Origin: Buttiauxella gaviniae
Lineage (GTDB): Bacteria > Pseudomonadota > Gammaproteobacteria > Enterobacterales > Enterobacteriaceae
Reading direction: 5' to 3'
Length of the DNA: 64,000 nt
Assembly (NCBI RefSeq): GCF_040786275.1
Contig: NZ_JBFMVT010000002.1
Location: forward strand, 3,286,001 to 3,350,000
A program made the position numbers and the translations under genes. Under the pieces are notes generated by a model, which searched no databases, had not been told where the DNA came from, and saw only the letters and a list, made by a program, of their open reading frames with translations. Of this stretch, positions 49,650 through 59,588 are shown in pieces. How positions within the stretch are numbered: the stretch's first letter is position 1; the number at the start of each line of letters is the position of its first letter.

Positions 49650-51947
49650 ATGAAATGGCTCTGTTCTGTAAGTATCGCTGTTAGCCTTGCGCTGCAACCC
49701 GCGCTGGCTAGCGAAATGTTTGGCCCACATCCGTTAACCCCGGAAGCGCGAGACGCCTTCGTTACGGATTTGCTGAAAAAAATGACCACTGACGAGAAAA
49801 TCGGCCAGTTGCGGTTAATCAGCGTCGGGCCGGATAACCCGAAAGAAGCCATTCGCGAGATGATCAAAGACGGCCAGGTCGGGGCGATTTTTAACACGGT
49901 TACCCGCCACGACATCCGTACCATGCAAGACCAGGTGATGGATCTTAGCCGCCTGAAAATCCCATTATTCTTTGCCTACGACGTGGTGCATGGTCAACGC
50001 ACCGTCTTCCCAATCAGCCTTGGCCTGGCGTCATCCTTTAATCTGGACGCGGTGAAAACCGTGGGCCGCGTTTCCGCCTATGAAGCCGCCGATGATGGCC
50101 TGAACATGACCTGGGCGCCGATGGTCGACGTTTCTCGCGATCCGCGCTGGGGCCGTGTCTCCGAAGGTTTTGGGGAAGATACTTACCTGACCTCCATCAT
50201 GGGCCGCACCATGGTGGAAGCCATGCAGGGCAAAAGCCCGGCTGACCGCTACTCCGTTATGACCAGCGTGAAACACTTCGCGGCTTATGGCGCGGTGGAA
50301 GGCGGTAAAGAGTACAACACCGTCGATATGAGCCCGCAGCGCCTGTTCAACGACTACATGCCGCCTTATAAAGCCGCGCTGGACGCGGGCAGCGGCGGCG
50401 TGATGGTGGCGCTGAACTCGCTCAACGGCACCCCGGCTTCTTCTGATAGCTGGCTGTTAAAAGATTTACTGCGCGACGAATGGAAATTTAAAGGCATCAC
50501 CATTTCTGACCACGGCGCTATTAAAGAATTAATCAAGCATGGCGTGGCAAGCGACCCGAAAGACGCGGTGCGCGTTGCGCTTAATTCCGGCATCAACATG
50601 AGTATGAGCGATGAGTATTACAGCAAATACCTGCCGGAACTGGTGAAAAGCGGTGCGGTACCGATGGCGGAACTCGATGACGCCGCGCGCCATGTGCTGA
50701 ATGTGAAATATGATATGGGGCTGTTTAACGACCCTTACAGTCACTTAGGGCCGAAAGAGTCAGACCCGCAGGACACTAACGCCGAAAGCCGCCTGCATCG
50801 CAAAGAGGCGCGTGAAGTGGCCCGCGAAAGTATGGTGCTGCTGAAAAACCGCCTGCAAACTTTGCCGCTGAAAAAATCCGGCACCATTGCCGTGGTTGGC
50901 CCGCTGGCTGACAGCAAGCGTGACATGATGGGAAGCTGGTCTGCGGCGGGTGTAGCCGACCAAACCATCACGGTGCTTCAGGGCATTAAAGGTGCGGTGG
51001 GTGACAACGCTAAAATTGTGGTCGCCAAAGGCGCTAACGTCACTGATGAAAAAGGCATTGTTGATTTCCTCAACCAGTACGAGCCAGCCGTAAGCGTTGA
51101 CCCGCGTACGCCACAAGAGATGATCGACGAAGCGGTAAACACCGCAAAATCTGCCGATGTCGTGGTCGCCGTGGTCGGTGAAGCACAAGGCATGGCGCAT
51201 GAAGCCTCCAGCCGCACCGATCTTGTACTGCCGCAAAGCCAGCGCGATTTAATTACCGCGCTTAAAGCGACGGGCAAACCGCTGGTGCTGGTGCTGATGA
51301 ACGGTCGCCCGCTGGCGCTGGTCAAAGAAAACCAACAGGCCGATGCGCTGCTGGAAGCGTGGTATAGCGGTACCGAAGGCGGTAATGCGGTGGCAGACAT
51401 TTTGTTCGGCGATTACAACCCGTCAGGCAAATTGCCGATGTCCTTCCCGCGCTCCGTGGGGCAGATTCCGACTTACTACAGCCACCTGAACACTGGCCGT
51501 CCGTATAACCCGGAAAAACCTAACAAATATACCTCTCGCTACTTCGATGAAGCTAACGGCCCGCTGTTCCCATTCGGTTACGGCCTGAGCTACACCACCT
51601 TTAGCGTGTCGGATGTGAAAATGTCTGCGCCTACGATGAAAGCCGATGGCAAAGTTGAAGCGTCTGTTGACGTGAAAAACACCGGCGATCGCGAAGGTGA
51701 AACCGTGGTGCAAATGTACGTGCAGGATGTCACCGCGTCGATGAGTCGCCCGGTCAAAGAGCTGAAAGGCTTTAAGAAAGTGACGCTCAAACCGGGTGAA
51801 ACCCAGACGGTCAACTTCCCCATTGACGTGGACGCGCTGAAGTTCTGGAATGCGCAGATGAAACACGTTGCCGAACCTGGCAAGTTTAATGTGTTTATCG
51901 GTCTGGATTCCGCGCGCGTTAAGCAAGGTGAGTTTGAACTGAAGTAA
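49650..51947 (+). CDS. bglX: Periplasmic beta-glucosidase BglX
   Basis: 765 residues from the ATG at 49650, exactly the E. coli length; an ATG at 49644 (two residues longer) is closer to GAGAG and possible, while the frame upstream to 49470 is not similar to BglX. Signal peptide MKWLCSVSIAVSLALQPALA. Glycoside hydrolase family 3: N-terminal TIM-barrel with the nucleophile Asp in ITISDHGA, a second alpha/beta domain with the GEAQGMAHEASSRTDL segment, and a C-terminal fibronectin-III-like domain (about residues 660-750). It hydrolyses terminal beta-glucosides in the periplasm, outside the PTS route of the bgl locus. Confidence 0.97.
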   Translation: MKWLCSVSIAVSLALQPALASEMFGPHPLTPEARDAFVTDLLKKMTTDEKIGQLRLISVGPDNPKEAIREMIKDGQVGAIFNTVTRHDIRTMQDQVMDLSRLKIPLFFAYDVVHGQRTVFPISLGLASSFNLDAVKTVGRVSAYEAADDGLNMTWAPMVDVSRDPRWGRVSEGFGEDTYLTSIMGRTMVEAMQGKSPADRYSVMTSVKHFAAYGAVEGGKEYNTVDMSPQRLFNDYMPPYKAALDAGSGGVMVALNSLNGTPASSDSWLLKDLLRDEWKFKGITISDHGAIKELIKHGVASDPKDAVRVALNSGINMSMSDEYYSKYLPELVKSGAVPMAELDDAARHVLNVKYDMGLFNDPYSHLGPKESDPQDTNAESRLHRKEAREVARESMVLLKNRLQTLPLKKSGTIAVVGPLADSKRDMMGSWSAAGVADQTITVLQGIKGAVGDNAKIVVAKGANVTDEKGIVDFLNQYEPAVSVDPRTPQEMIDEAVNTAKSADVVVAVVGEAQGMAHEASSRTDLVLPQSQRDLITALKATGKPLVLVLMNGRPLALVKENQQADALLEAWYSGTEGGNAVADILFGDYNPSGKLPMSFPRSVGQIPTYYSHLNTGRPYNPEKPNKYTSRYFDEANGPLFPFGYGLSYTTFSVSDVKMSAPTMKADGKVEASVDVKNTGDREGETVVQMYVQDVTASMSRPVKELKGFKKVTLKPGETQTVNFPIDVDALKFWNAQMKHVAEPGKFNVFIGLDSARVKQGEFELK

Positions 51948-52014
51948 TACCCTTTGTTCTTGGCGCTGCGTTAGCAGCGTCAATTACTTTAGGTATACAT
52001 TTGCAGGTTCATAA

Positions 52015-52041
52015 GTCGGGTAAGCGCCAGCGCCACCCGAC
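52015..52041. repeat. REP-like palindrome
   Basis: Arms GTCGGGT (52015-52021) and ACCCGAC (52035-52041) around AAGCGCCAGCGCC. Same family as the elements at 11686, 16521 and 57026. It lies between bglX and osmF. Confidence 0.85.
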
Positions 52042-52157
52042 ATTAACTCGACGTTAAATACGGCCGCTGCGACACCCATTAGTCTGCTTTTTGTGCCTGG
52101 TTTTCCGCCTCTTTTCTCATTCTGCCCGTCTCGTTCCACCAACCTTTAAATTCTCGA

Positions 52158-52165
52158 CTAAACTT
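52158..52165 (+). promoter_or_regulatory. Possible sigma-S -10 element of osmF
   Basis: CTAAACTT matches the extended sigma-S -10 consensus CTATACTT at seven of eight positions. E. coli osmF is RpoS-dependent. It lies 46 bases before the osmF start codon. A short match like this is weak evidence alone. Confidence 0.4.
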
Positions 52166-52211
52166 TTGCGACTCCATGATTTTTAAGCAAAGAACAATAG
52201 CGAGGAAGCAC

Positions 52212-53123
52212 ATGAACGTATCAGCGCGTTGGGGTATGGCAGGTTTAGTCTTGTTGGCCGCAGGGGCTCAGGCCGCAGAACCGGTGAAAGTCGGCTCTAA
52301 AATTGATACTGAAGGGTCACTGCTCGGGAATATTATTTTGCAGGTGCTCGATAGTCACGGCGTTAAAACGGTCAATAAAGTGCAGCTCGGCACAACGCCT
52401 GTGGTGCGTGGGGCGATAACGGCAGGCGAACTGGATATTTATCCGGAATATACCGGTAACGGGGCGTTTTTCTTCAAAGATGAAAACGATCCGGCCTGGA
52501 AAAATGCGCAGCAGGGTTATGAGAAAGTTAAAAAGCTCGACGCTGAAAAAAATCACCTGGTCTGGCTCACGCCTGCACCGGCCAATAACACCTGGACCAT
52601 TGCGGTTCGCAAAGATCTGGCTGAAAAAAACAAACTCACCTCGCTTGACGATCTCAGTGCCTATTTGAAAAAGGGCGGTGAATTTAAACTGGCGGCTTCC
52701 GCTGAGTTTATCGAACGCTCTGACGCGCTTCCTGCTTTTGAAAAAGCCTACGGTTTTAAACTTGAACAGCCGCAGTTGCTGTCCCTTGCGGGCGGGGATA
52801 CTGCCGTAACCATTAAAGCTGCCGCGCAGCAAACTTCCGGCGTTAATGCGGCGATGGCCTACGGCACCGATGGCCCGGTTGCGGCGCTTGGCCTGCAAAC
52901 TTTGACCGATCCGAAAGGTGTGCAGCCGATTTACGCCCCAACGCCTGTGGTACGTGAAAGCGTGCTGAAGGCTTATCCTGAAATAGGGGACTGGTTAAAA
53001 CCGGTGTTTGCCTCTCTGGATGCGAAAACCCTGCAACAGCTTAACGCAAGCATTGCGGTCGAGGGGCTGGATGCCAAAAAAGTGGCGGCTGACTACCTGA
53101 AACAGAAAGGTTTTGTGAAGTAA
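52212..53123 (+). CDS. osmF: OsmF (YehZ), periplasmic glycine-betaine-type binding protein
   Basis: 303 residues from the ATG at 52212, with GAGGAAG upstream. Signal peptide ends at AQA-A (about residue 21). The mature part starts [20 protein letters not shown] and has the [18 protein letters not shown] and [11 protein letters not shown] segments of the OpuAC/OsmX-like binding domain. It is the substrate-binding protein of the YehZYXW (OsmU-like) ABC importer, a low-affinity betaine system of uncertain physiological role. It heads osmF-yehY-yehX-yehW. Confidence 0.95.
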   Translation: MNVSARWGMAGLVLLAAGAQAAEPVKVGSKIDTEGSLLGNIILQVLDSHGVKTVNKVQLGTTPVVRGAITAGELDIYPEYTGNGAFFFKDENDPAWKNAQQGYEKVKKLDAEKNHLVWLTPAPANNTWTIAVRKDLAEKNKLTSLDDLSAYLKKGGEFKLAASAEFIERSDALPAFEKAYGFKLEQPQLLSLAGGDTAVTIKAAAQQTSGVNAAMAYGTDGPVAALGLQTLTDPKGVQPIYAPTPVVRESVLKAYPEIGDWLKPVFASLDAKTLQQLNASIAVEGLDAKKVAADYLKQKGFVK

Positions 53124-53136
53124 CGAGGATGTTTGT

Positions 53137-54294
53137 TTGCTCAATATTCATAATCGCGTCCTGCTGCTACTGGTGATTTTGCTGGTGGTTGCAGGCGCGG
53201 CATTACCCTTTATTAATTTTGCCCCTAATCGCCTGGTTTCCGGGGAGTCTATCGCGCTTAGTCGGCTCCCCAACCATGCCGGGCTGCTTCTTTCCCTTCC
53301 GGTGATTTTTCTCGCGGCTCTTTCGCTTGTCGCTTGCCGAAACCTCCCGCTATTACTGACCCTATTTTTAAGCGAACTGCTGTTTATCGGCATTTTGCTG
53401 GTCTTAGGGCAGACGGCGACGCATTTTGCTGAGCAGGGCAGTACGCTTGCTCGTACATCGCCGGGAAGCGGTTTGTGGCTGTCGTTAACGTTGTGCTTAT
53501 TGCTCTGCGCCGATGCCATAAACCGGCTGACGCCCAAAGCGCTCTGGCGTTTACTGCTGAATATGCAGGTCTGGATTGTGCCCGTGGCGCTGCTGTGGAG
53601 CGGTTTTTTTGCCGATCTTTCGCTGCTAAAAGAGTACGCCAATCGTCAGGATGTGTTTGATGATGCGCTGACGCGCCATCTGGCCTTGCTGCTCGGCACT
53701 TTACTGCCTGCGTTGCTGATAGGCGTTCCGCTCGGCGTGCTCTGTTACAGCCGCCCGGGCTGGCAGTCCTCGGTATTTTCGGTACTTAACGTGATTCAGA
53801 CGGTGCCTTCGGTGGCGCTGTTTGGCTTGTTGATTGCGCCGCTGGCGGGGCTGGCAAAACTTGCCCCATGGCTTGGCGCCATGGGCGTGAGCGGGATTGG
53901 CGTGGCTCCGGCGTTAATTGCCCTGGTGCTGTATGCCCTGTTGCCGTTAGTTCGCGGTGTAGTGGCCGGATTGCAGCAGGTGCCGCGCAATATTATTGAA
54001 AGTGCCGAAGGCATGGGGATGTCACGCTGGCAGATTTTCTGGCGGGCAGAAGTGCCGCTGGCGCTACCGGTTTTGCTGCGTAGCCTGCGCGTTGTTTGCG
54101 TGCAAACCATTGGCATGACGGTTATCGCCGCGCTGATTGGTGCCGGTGGTTTCGGAGCCATTATCTTCCAGGGATTACTCAGTAGTGCGTTGGATTTAGT
54201 GTTGCTCGGCGTGATCCCGGTTATCGCGCTGGCGGTTATTCTGGATGCGCTTTTTAAACTGTTTATCTCATTACTTGAGGAAAAACAGCCATGA
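53137..54294 (+). CDS. yehY: YehY, ABC permease of the OsmF system (TTG start)
   Basis: 385 residues, the E. coli length, if it starts at the TTG at 53137; no ATG or GTG lies in frame nearby, and GAGGAT lies about eight bases upstream. The N-terminal third is a membrane region with about four helices. The C-terminal binding-protein-dependent permease domain (about residues 180-380) has the coupling helix [23 protein letters not shown] (split around 290). It pairs with YehW. Its stop overlaps the yehX start (ATGA). Confidence 0.94.
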   Translation: MLNIHNRVLLLLVILLVVAGAALPFINFAPNRLVSGESIALSRLPNHAGLLLSLPVIFLAALSLVACRNLPLLLTLFLSELLFIGILLVLGQTATHFAEQGSTLARTSPGSGLWLSLTLCLLLCADAINRLTPKALWRLLLNMQVWIVPVALLWSGFFADLSLLKEYANRQDVFDDALTRHLALLLGTLLPALLIGVPLGVLCYSRPGWQSSVFSVLNVIQTVPSVALFGLLIAPLAGLAKLAPWLGAMGVSGIGVAPALIALVLYALLPLVRGVVAGLQQVPRNIIESAEGMGMSRWQIFWRAEVPLALPVLLRSLRVVCVQTIGMTVIAALIGAGGFGAIIFQGLLSSALDLVLLGVIPVIALAVILDALFKLFISLLEEKQP

Positions 54295-55250
54295 TTGAAT
54301 TTGAAAACGTCAGTAAATACTTCCAGGGCGAAGCCGCGGTGCGCGATTTGTCGCTAAACATCAAGGAAGGGGAGTTTACGGTGCTGATTGGCACCTCCGG
54401 CTCTGGAAAATCCACCACGCTGAAAATGATTAATCGCCTGGTAGAGCATGATACCGGGCGGATTCGCTTTGCCGGAGAAGAGATCCGTAATTTTGATGCG
54501 AAAGCGCTGCGCCGCCGCATGGGCTACGCGATTCAGTCTATCGGCCTGTTTCCGCACTGGAGTGTGGCGCAGAATATCGCGACCGTACCGCAACTGCTGA
54601 AATGGCCGAAAGCACGAATTAGCGCGCGCATTGATGAATTGCTGGATCTGCTTGGACTCGACGCGGCCCAGTTTCGTGACCGCTACCCGCACCAGCTTTC
54701 AGGGGGGCAGCAGCAGCGCGTTGGCGTGGCGCGGGCGCTGGCGGCAGACCCGGAAGTGTTGCTGATGGATGAGCCGTTTGGCGCATTAGACCCGGTCACG
54801 CGCGGCTCGCTCCAGCAAGAAATTATCCGCATTCACCAACTGCTTGGGCGCACCATTGTGCTGGTGACGCATGACATTGATGAAGCGCTGACGCTTGCAG
54901 ACCGCATTGTGCTGATGGACAGCGGGCAGGTGATCCAGCAGGGGACGCCGCTGGAATTACTCACTCGCCCGGCAACGGATTTTGTGCGTGATTTCTTTGG
55001 CCGCAGCGAACTGGGTGTGCGGTTATTGTCGCAGCGCCTGGTCGCCGATCGGGTGCGCTCGCAGGAGCGCCTGGGCGGCGAGCCGATTAGCGAAACCATG
55101 ACGTTGCGTGAGGCGTTATCGCTGTTTGTTGACCGCCAGTGCCAGCAGTTACCGGTCATTAATCAGCAAGGCGAGCCGTGCGGCGTACTGCATTTTAGTG
55201 ATTTAGTGCGCGGCGAAGAGTGGCGAGGTGAAAATGCGCCTGCTACGTGA
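54291..55250 (+). CDS. yehX: YehX, ABC ATPase of the OsmF system
   Basis: 319 residues (E. coli 308). Walker A is GTSGSGKST (about residues 34-42), the Q-loop is in [14 protein letters not shown], the signature [15 protein letters not shown] and Walker [13 protein letters not shown] are intact, and the H-loop is [10 protein letters not shown]-terminal CBS-like segment (about 265-315, [27 protein letters not shown]) is present, as in OpuCA-type ATPases that sense ionic strength. Overlaps yehY by 4 bases and yehW by 23. Confidence 0.95.
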   Translation: MIEFENVSKYFQGEAAVRDLSLNIKEGEFTVLIGTSGSGKSTTLKMINRLVEHDTGRIRFAGEEIRNFDAKALRRRMGYAIQSIGLFPHWSVAQNIATVPQLLKWPKARISARIDELLDLLGLDAAQFRDRYPHQLSGGQQQRVGVARALAADPEVLLMDEPFGALDPVTRGSLQQEIIRIHQLLGRTIVLVTHDIDEALTLADRIVLMDSGQVIQQGTPLELLTRPATDFVRDFFGRSELGVRLLSQRLVADRVRSQERLGGEPISETMTLREALSLFVDRQCQQLPVINQQGEPCGVLHFSDLVRGEEWRGENAPAT

Positions 55251-55965
55251 TCCGCTGTTATGGCTAATTGCGCTGTTTATCGCCCTGCTGGTTGTGCTGC
55301 CCTACAGCAGCCCGCTATTTAGCTGGATGTTTCCTGAGCTGGAAAGGCCGCTGTATCAGCAGGACACGTTTATTTCGCTGGCGTTAAAGCATTTCATGCT
55401 GGTGGGGATTTCAAGCCTCGTGGCGATTGTGATTGGCGTGGGGTTGGGCGTTGCCGTAACGCGTCCGGCAGGGCTTGAGTTTCGCTCGGTGGTTGAAACT
55501 ATCGCCGCTGCCGGGCAAACATTTCCGCCGGTGGCGGTGCTGGCGATTGCCGTTCCGGTGATGGGATTTGGTCAACAGCCTGCGATTATTGCCCTGGTGA
55601 TTTACGGTTTACTGCCGATTTTACAAGGGACGCTGGCCGGAATGGGCACGGTACCGGATGCGACAAAAGAGATTGCTTTGGGGGCAGGAATGAGCCGCTG
55701 GCAGATGCTGCGTAAAGTGGAATTACCGCTGGCCGCGCCGGTGATTCTGGCGGGCATTCGTACGTCGGTGATTATTAATATCGGGACTGCGGCGATTGCA
55801 TCGACCGTGGGGGCCAGCACATTGGGTTCGCCGATTATTATCGGGCTGAGCGGCTTTAACACCGCCTATGTGATTCAAGGGGCCTTGCTGGTTGCGCTGG
55901 CGGCAATTGTTATCGACCGCCTTTTTGAACGCCTGCTACGCTACATCACGCGCCATGCAGAATAA
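55228..55965 (+). CDS. yehW: YehW, ABC permease of the OsmF system
   Basis: 245 residues from the GTG at 55228, which gives [12 protein letters not shown] in register with the E. coli start; an ATG at 55234 has too short a spacing. Five or six membrane helices, and the permease coupling segment [20 protein letters not shown] (about residues 149-168). It is the last gene of the osmF operon. Its 3' end overlaps the small gene yohO on the other strand by 20 bases. Confidence 0.93.
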   Translation: MKMRLLRDPLLWLIALFIALLVVLPYSSPLFSWMFPELERPLYQQDTFISLALKHFMLVGISSLVAIVIGVGLGVAVTRPAGLEFRSVVETIAAAGQTFPPVAVLAIAVPVMGFGQQPAIIALVIYGLLPILQGTLAGMGTVPDATKEIALGAGMSRWQMLRKVELPLAAPVILAGIRTSVIINIGTAAIASTVGASTLGSPIIIGLSGFNTAYVIQGALLVALAAIVIDRLFERLLRYITRHAE

Positions 55966-56053
55966 CGATGTAGCCGACCAGCATTACGCCGCCAATCCCG
56001 CCGATAGCCATCACCAGCATGCCGCTCACAAGGGCTATTTTACTTAGTTTCAT
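55946..56053 (-). CDS. yohO: YohO, 35-residue small membrane protein
   Basis: 35 codons: starts [12 protein letters not shown], contains [18 protein letters not shown], and ends HGA. It matches the plan of E. coli YohO (Gly-rich single membrane helix with GGIGGVML), which also lies beside yehW/mlrA. GGAGCGAAG precedes the ATG. It was read from the sequence between yehW and mlrA; its function is unknown. Confidence 0.85.
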   Translation of the reverse strand: MKLSKIALVSGMLVMAIGGIGGVMLVGYIVILHGA

Positions 56054-56128
56054 CTTCGCTCCGGACTCTGTATGTTACGGGGCGATTATAAGATGAAGCG
56101 GGCTTGTTAATGAACCTTTAAATTCTGC

Positions 56129-56884
56129 TTATGCGCGTTGGGGCGATTGCCCGTTGCTCATTAGCGGGAAAATTTGCAGACCTGCGCAGCGCCAAAGTTC
56201 AAGTTGGTCAAGCTGGCTATTGGTGGGGGTGTCACCGCACCACACTAACAACGTTTGCTGGGCGAACAGCTCCGGGCGTAACTGGTGTAGCGGGTGGGCC
56301 AGCACATCAATACGCCACCCCTGCTGAATCGCCATCCATGCCGCCATCCACAGGCGCGTGGTATCGGGCGTGTCCCATCCCACCAGCAGGGCATCTTTCC
56401 CGCTGCGTTTGCGGGCAGATGCGAGACAGATCGCAATGTAATTAATTAGCGCGCCATCCAATAGACTGAGCAGGGTATTCAGGGTGACTTGTTGGCATTG
56501 CAGACGGCGGCGAAGGGGGATGTAAAGCTGGTGGACGAGGGTTTCTGCGGGGTAATCACGGCCTATATCGCTGATCCAGGCGCGTAATCGATTTGGGCTA
56601 CCGCTTTGTAAATGGTGAAGTAACAGCTCCTGGCGTTCACGCCAGCCGCTTTCCAGATCCTGAAGCTCGCCGCTCAACAAGGCTTTGACTTTGCTGACCT
56701 GAACACCGTTTTCGATCCAGTGTTTAATTTCGCGGATGCGCTCGAGGTCAGCATCGTCAAACAACCGATGGCCACCATCTGTGCGCTGTGGTTTCAGTAA
56801 CCCGTAACGTCGTTGCCAGGCACGTAACGTGACAGGGTTGATGTCACAAAGCACCGCCACTTCGCCGATGGTATAAAGCGCCAT
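56129..56884 (-). CDS. mlrA: MlrA (YehV), MerR-family activator of csgD
   Basis: 251 residues (E. coli 243). The N-terminal MerR winged helix-turn-helix is MALYTIGEVAVLCDINPVTL, RAWQRRYGLLKPQRTDGGHR, LFDDADLERI (about residues 1-50). The C-terminal half is the MlrA-type sensory domain, resembling a cobalamin-binding fold without the usual ligand His motif. In E. coli MlrA activates csgD and thus curli and biofilm formation, under the control of DgcM and PdeR. It is the last gene of the block that starts at dusC. Confidence 0.95.
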   Translation of the reverse strand: MALYTIGEVAVLCDINPVTLRAWQRRYGLLKPQRTDGGHRLFDDADLERIREIKHWIENGVQVSKVKALLSGELQDLESGWRERQELLLHHLQSGSPNRLRAWISDIGRDYPAETLVHQLYIPLRRRLQCQQVTLNTLLSLLDGALINYIAICLASARKRSGKDALLVGWDTPDTTRLWMAAWMAIQQGWRIDVLAHPLHQLRPELFAQQTLLVWCGDTPTNSQLDQLELWRCAGLQIFPLMSNGQSPQRA

Positions 56885-57025
56885 GTTATCCCCACACTCA
56901 GCCCGGGAAGCCCCCGTATAACTGTAGACAGTGCGATGGACTCTGTGTAATTTTTAGTTACATGCGTAACAAAATAATTACATAGAGCGGTTGAGCGCTC
57001 TGGCAATTAACCCTCAAAATCGTAG

Positions 57026-57051
57026 GTCGGGTAAGCGCAGCGCCACCCGAC
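57026..57051. repeat. REP-like palindrome
   Basis: Arms GTCGGGT (57026-57032) and ACCCGAC (57045-57051) around AAGCGCAGCGCC. Same family as at 52015. It lies between mlrA and roxA, at a junction of gene order relative to E. coli. Confidence 0.85.
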
Positions 57052-57075
57052 ATTAACATGGTATTTTACAAAGAA

Positions 57076-58197
57076 TTAATCGTCGAAATACCAGTAACCC
57101 TGATTAACCAGCTCAGTCAGAACGTTAACAAATTCCGGGTTCTGCAACGCAGCGCCCAGTTCTGTTTGACCCACGGTGGTGTAACGGCACAACGCATCTG
57201 CCGCCTCGGGAACAGGCGCTTCCATGGCTTCGCTATTGACGAAGAACTCACCGTCAACGTTCAGCACACGCAGGCCGCTCAGGCGCGTGAGGTTTTCACC
57301 GCCCAGTAACGCATCAAGAATTTCGTCCTGCTGGTATGGCGGTTCGGCTGGCGCAACGTCCAGTTCGTGACGAGGTGTCGTGACAAAACGGCCAAACCAC
57401 TGTTTGAAATCTTCTGGCTGATTGATGACTTCCATCATCATGTCGCGCAGGCGATTAAGCTCGTAGCCTTCAATTTTGCCCGGATGCTCGCGGCAGGTTA
57501 AATCTGGATCGCTGTAGTGCTCGCCCCCCAGATCGTTTTCCAGGGCGTAATCAGCGAAGCTGCTGATCAAATCACGCCCATTTGGCCCACGGAAACCAAC
57601 GGAATAGTTAAGCGCTGTTTCATGGGTGAAACCATCGTGTGGGAAACCTGGTGGAATATAGAGAATGTCGCCCGGCTCAAGATCTTCATCAATGATGGGG
57701 GTGAACGGGTCAACGTGTAACAACGCCGGATGCGGGCAGAACTGACGCATAGGCAGTTTGTCGCCCACACGCCAACGGCGGCTGCCCATACCCTGAATAA
57801 TAAACACATCATACTGATCGATATGAGGGCCTACGCCACCGCCGGGTACGGAGAAGGAGATCATCAGATCGTCCAGACGCCAGTCGGGCAACACGCGGAA
57901 TGGACGCACCAGTTCAGCAGACGGTGCATGCCAGTGGTTAACGGCCTGCGCCAACAGCGACCAGTTGGTTTCACCGAGGGAATCAAAATCCTCAAAAGGC
58001 CCGTTAGCGGCCTGCCATTGACCATCGATATGGCTGACCAGACGGCTATCCACTTCGGCTTCCATGGCAAGACCGGCTAATTCATCAGGCGTAATCGGAT
58101 CGATAAAATTAGGAAACGCATTTTTTAAAATGACCGGTTTTTTCTGCCAGTATTTCTCTAAGAATTCAGGCCAGTCTAAATTAAGTTGATAATCCAT
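57076..58197 (-). CDS. roxA: RoxA (YcfD), ribosomal protein L16 arginine hydroxylase
   Basis: 373 residues, as in E. coli. It is a 2-oxoglutarate/Fe(II) JmjC-type oxygenase that hydroxylates an arginine of ribosomal protein L16. The iron ligands are His125 and Asp127 in GPHIDQYDVF, and His187 in IPPGFPHDGF. The C-terminal winged-helix part is about residues 300-373. In E. coli the gene lies near phoPQ, whereas here it lies between mlrA and a fic gene. The region to the fic stop (58198-58314) contains only a short inverted repeat. Confidence 0.96.
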   Translation of the reverse strand: MDYQLNLDWPEFLEKYWQKKPVILKNAFPNFIDPITPDELAGLAMEAEVDSRLVSHIDGQWQAANGPFEDFDSLGETNWSLLAQAVNHWHAPSAELVRPFRVLPDWRLDDLMISFSVPGGGVGPHIDQYDVFIIQGMGSRRWRVGDKLPMRQFCPHPALLHVDPFTPIIDEDLEPGDILYIPPGFPHDGFTHETALNYSVGFRGPNGRDLISSFADYALENDLGGEHYSDPDLTCREHPGKIEGYELNRLRDMMMEVINQPEDFKQWFGRFVTTPRHELDVAPAEPPYQQDEILDALLGGENLTRLSGLRVLNVDGEFFVNSEAMEAPVPEAADALCRYTTVGQTELGAALQNPEFVNVLTELVNQGYWYFDD

Positions 58198-58314
58198 TTT
58201 TGGGTACCAGTGGAGGATAAACGGGCTCGATTATAGAGAGGGTTCACCACTGGCCGCTTTGTCATGAGTCAAGGCTTTTGGATATGGGTTATGCCTGAAG
58301 CTTGCTGCGATGCC

Positions 58315-59391
58315 TCATTCGTTCAGTTCGCGAAGCAAACGCGTATTGAGGTACAGTTTTTCGCGTCCCGCAGAGACTTCTTCAAGTACGCCAATTTCGA
58401 CCAGTTGTTTCAAATACACTGACGCTGTTTGGCGCTTCGCAATACCACTCTCTACCAGATTCTCTATCCGGCAGTATGGCTGTGAGAACAACACCTGAAC
58501 CAGTTCCCAGGAATAGATTTTTGGCAGCTTGTCCCGGATATAGACTTTGGTCGTTTCGATTAGCTCGCGGATGACGGCGATCCTTTTTATTGTCCATAGC
58601 GCTGTGTTTTCCACCGCCTCAAGAATAAAGAGAATCCAGGCTTCCCATGCACCCTCTGCGGTAACACTACGCAGTAGCGTGTAATAATCACTCTTGCGTT
58701 CAAGTATGAAGCGGGACAAATACAGGATGGGCAGCGTTAGCAACCCGCTTTGGATCAGATACAGAATATTGATGATACGGCCTGTGCGCCCGTTCCCGTC
58801 CGGAAAGGGGTGAATGCACTCAAACTGGTAATGCAAAATAGCCATTTTAACCAATGGATCTAACTCATCTTCGGCGTGAATGAATTGTTCCCAATTGGCT
58901 AACAGATCTCGTATAACGGATTCACCTTCTGGCGGCGTATAGACAACGTTCATATGCTGATCGCGTAGCACGATGCCTGGCGTCTTGCGGATGTCGGTAT
59001 CCACGGCGCGTAAGGTCGTGCAAATCTCCATCGTGGTATTGATACACAGTGGGTATGCTGCCAGATGATTAAAACCATTATACAAGGCAGTTCGATAGCG
59101 TAGCGCTTCTTTGGTTGCCGGATCAGCCTGCTCTTCACGATCTGCGAACTGGAACAGTTGATCGCTGGTAGTCACAATGTTTTCAATACGCGAAGAATCT
59201 TTCGCTTCAAGCATTGGTAGTAGGTTTATCAACAAACTCTGGTCAGGCAGCATCTCTCCGGCAGTTTTTAATTCTGCGAGCGCCGCTCGTGCGTTAATAC
59301 AGGCTTTCAACACGCTACGTGTTTCAATTTGCTCAATATCAGGAGGTAGCAGGGGAAGTTGATTGTAAGGTCTTTCCGGTGTCCAGGTCAT
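58315..59391 (-). CDS. Fic-domain protein (AMP-transferase type) with C-terminal winged helix
   Basis: 358 residues. The Fic core motif is HPFPDGNGRTGR (His194-Arg205), complete with catalytic His and the GNG anion hole, so it should transfer a nucleotide (usually AMP) to a protein hydroxyl. An inhibitory-helix motif, SSRIEN with Glu70, lies N-terminal to the core, as in class II Fic proteins. The N-terminal domain (about 1-90) is of the Fic_N type and residues about 290-350 form a winged helix-turn-helix (ENLVESGIAKRQTASVYLKQ). The start codon is at the edge of a tandem repeat with inverted arms, which suggests autoregulation. The target protein is unknown. No antitoxin-like gene is adjacent. 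Confidence 0.9.
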   Translation of the reverse strand: MTWTPERPYNQLPLLPPDIEQIETRSVLKACINARAALAELKTAGEMLPDQSLLINLLPMLEAKDSSRIENIVTTSDQLFQFADREEQADPATKEALRYRTALYNGFNHLAAYPLCINTTMEICTTLRAVDTDIRKTPGIVLRDQHMNVVYTPPEGESVIRDLLANWEQFIHAEDELDPLVKMAILHYQFECIHPFPDGNGRTGRIINILYLIQSGLLTLPILYLSRFILERKSDYYTLLRSVTAEGAWEAWILFILEAVENTALWTIKRIAVIRELIETTKVYIRDKLPKIYSWELVQVLFSQPYCRIENLVESGIAKRQTASVYLKQLVEIGVLEEVSAGREKLYLNTRLLRELNE

Positions 59392-59510
59392 ATGTTTAAA
59401 AAAACCATTTTTATCGACATGTTCCTGTTATATGTCGATGCCATAAACAGATCAAGGCGATATGTTTAAAAAATCGAGTTTTATCGACATTTGATAAAAA
59501 CGTGTCGATG
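59391..59510. repeat. Tandem 50-bp repeat with inverted arms upstream of fic
   Basis: Two 50-base copies, 59391-59440 and 59461-59510, are 70 bases apart and agree at 37 of 50 positions, with blocks TATGTTTAAA and TTATCGACAT identical. Each contains an inverted pair: ATCGACAT...ATGTCGAT (59413-59439) and ATCGACA...TGTCGAT (59483-59509). The first copy begins at the first base of the fic start codon on the minus strand, so the sites cover the fic promoter. This looks like two operators for a dimeric HTH protein. Confidence 0.8.
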
Positions 59511-59556
59511 GAAAACTGATAAAAACAATACAGCCCTGTCGCAAAAAATGGGAGAA

Positions 59557-59576
59557 TAGTGGCTGTTTATACAGTG
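59557..59576. promoter_or_regulatory. LexA (SOS) box of dinG
   Basis: TAGTGGCTGTTTATACAGTG. The 3' half is CAGT and the spacer is as in the E. coli dinG box (TTG-N10-CAG); the 5' half is imperfect in both. It lies 12 bases before the dinG start at 59589. Confidence 0.8.
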
Positions 59577-59588
59577 AAAGTGGGTTTT

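Noticed and set aside
58207-58253. Inverted pair CCAGTGG/CCACTGG between roxA and fic as a terminator or operator
   Set aside because: The arms are 33 bases apart with no T-run and are not symmetric beyond 7 bases, so chance is likely.
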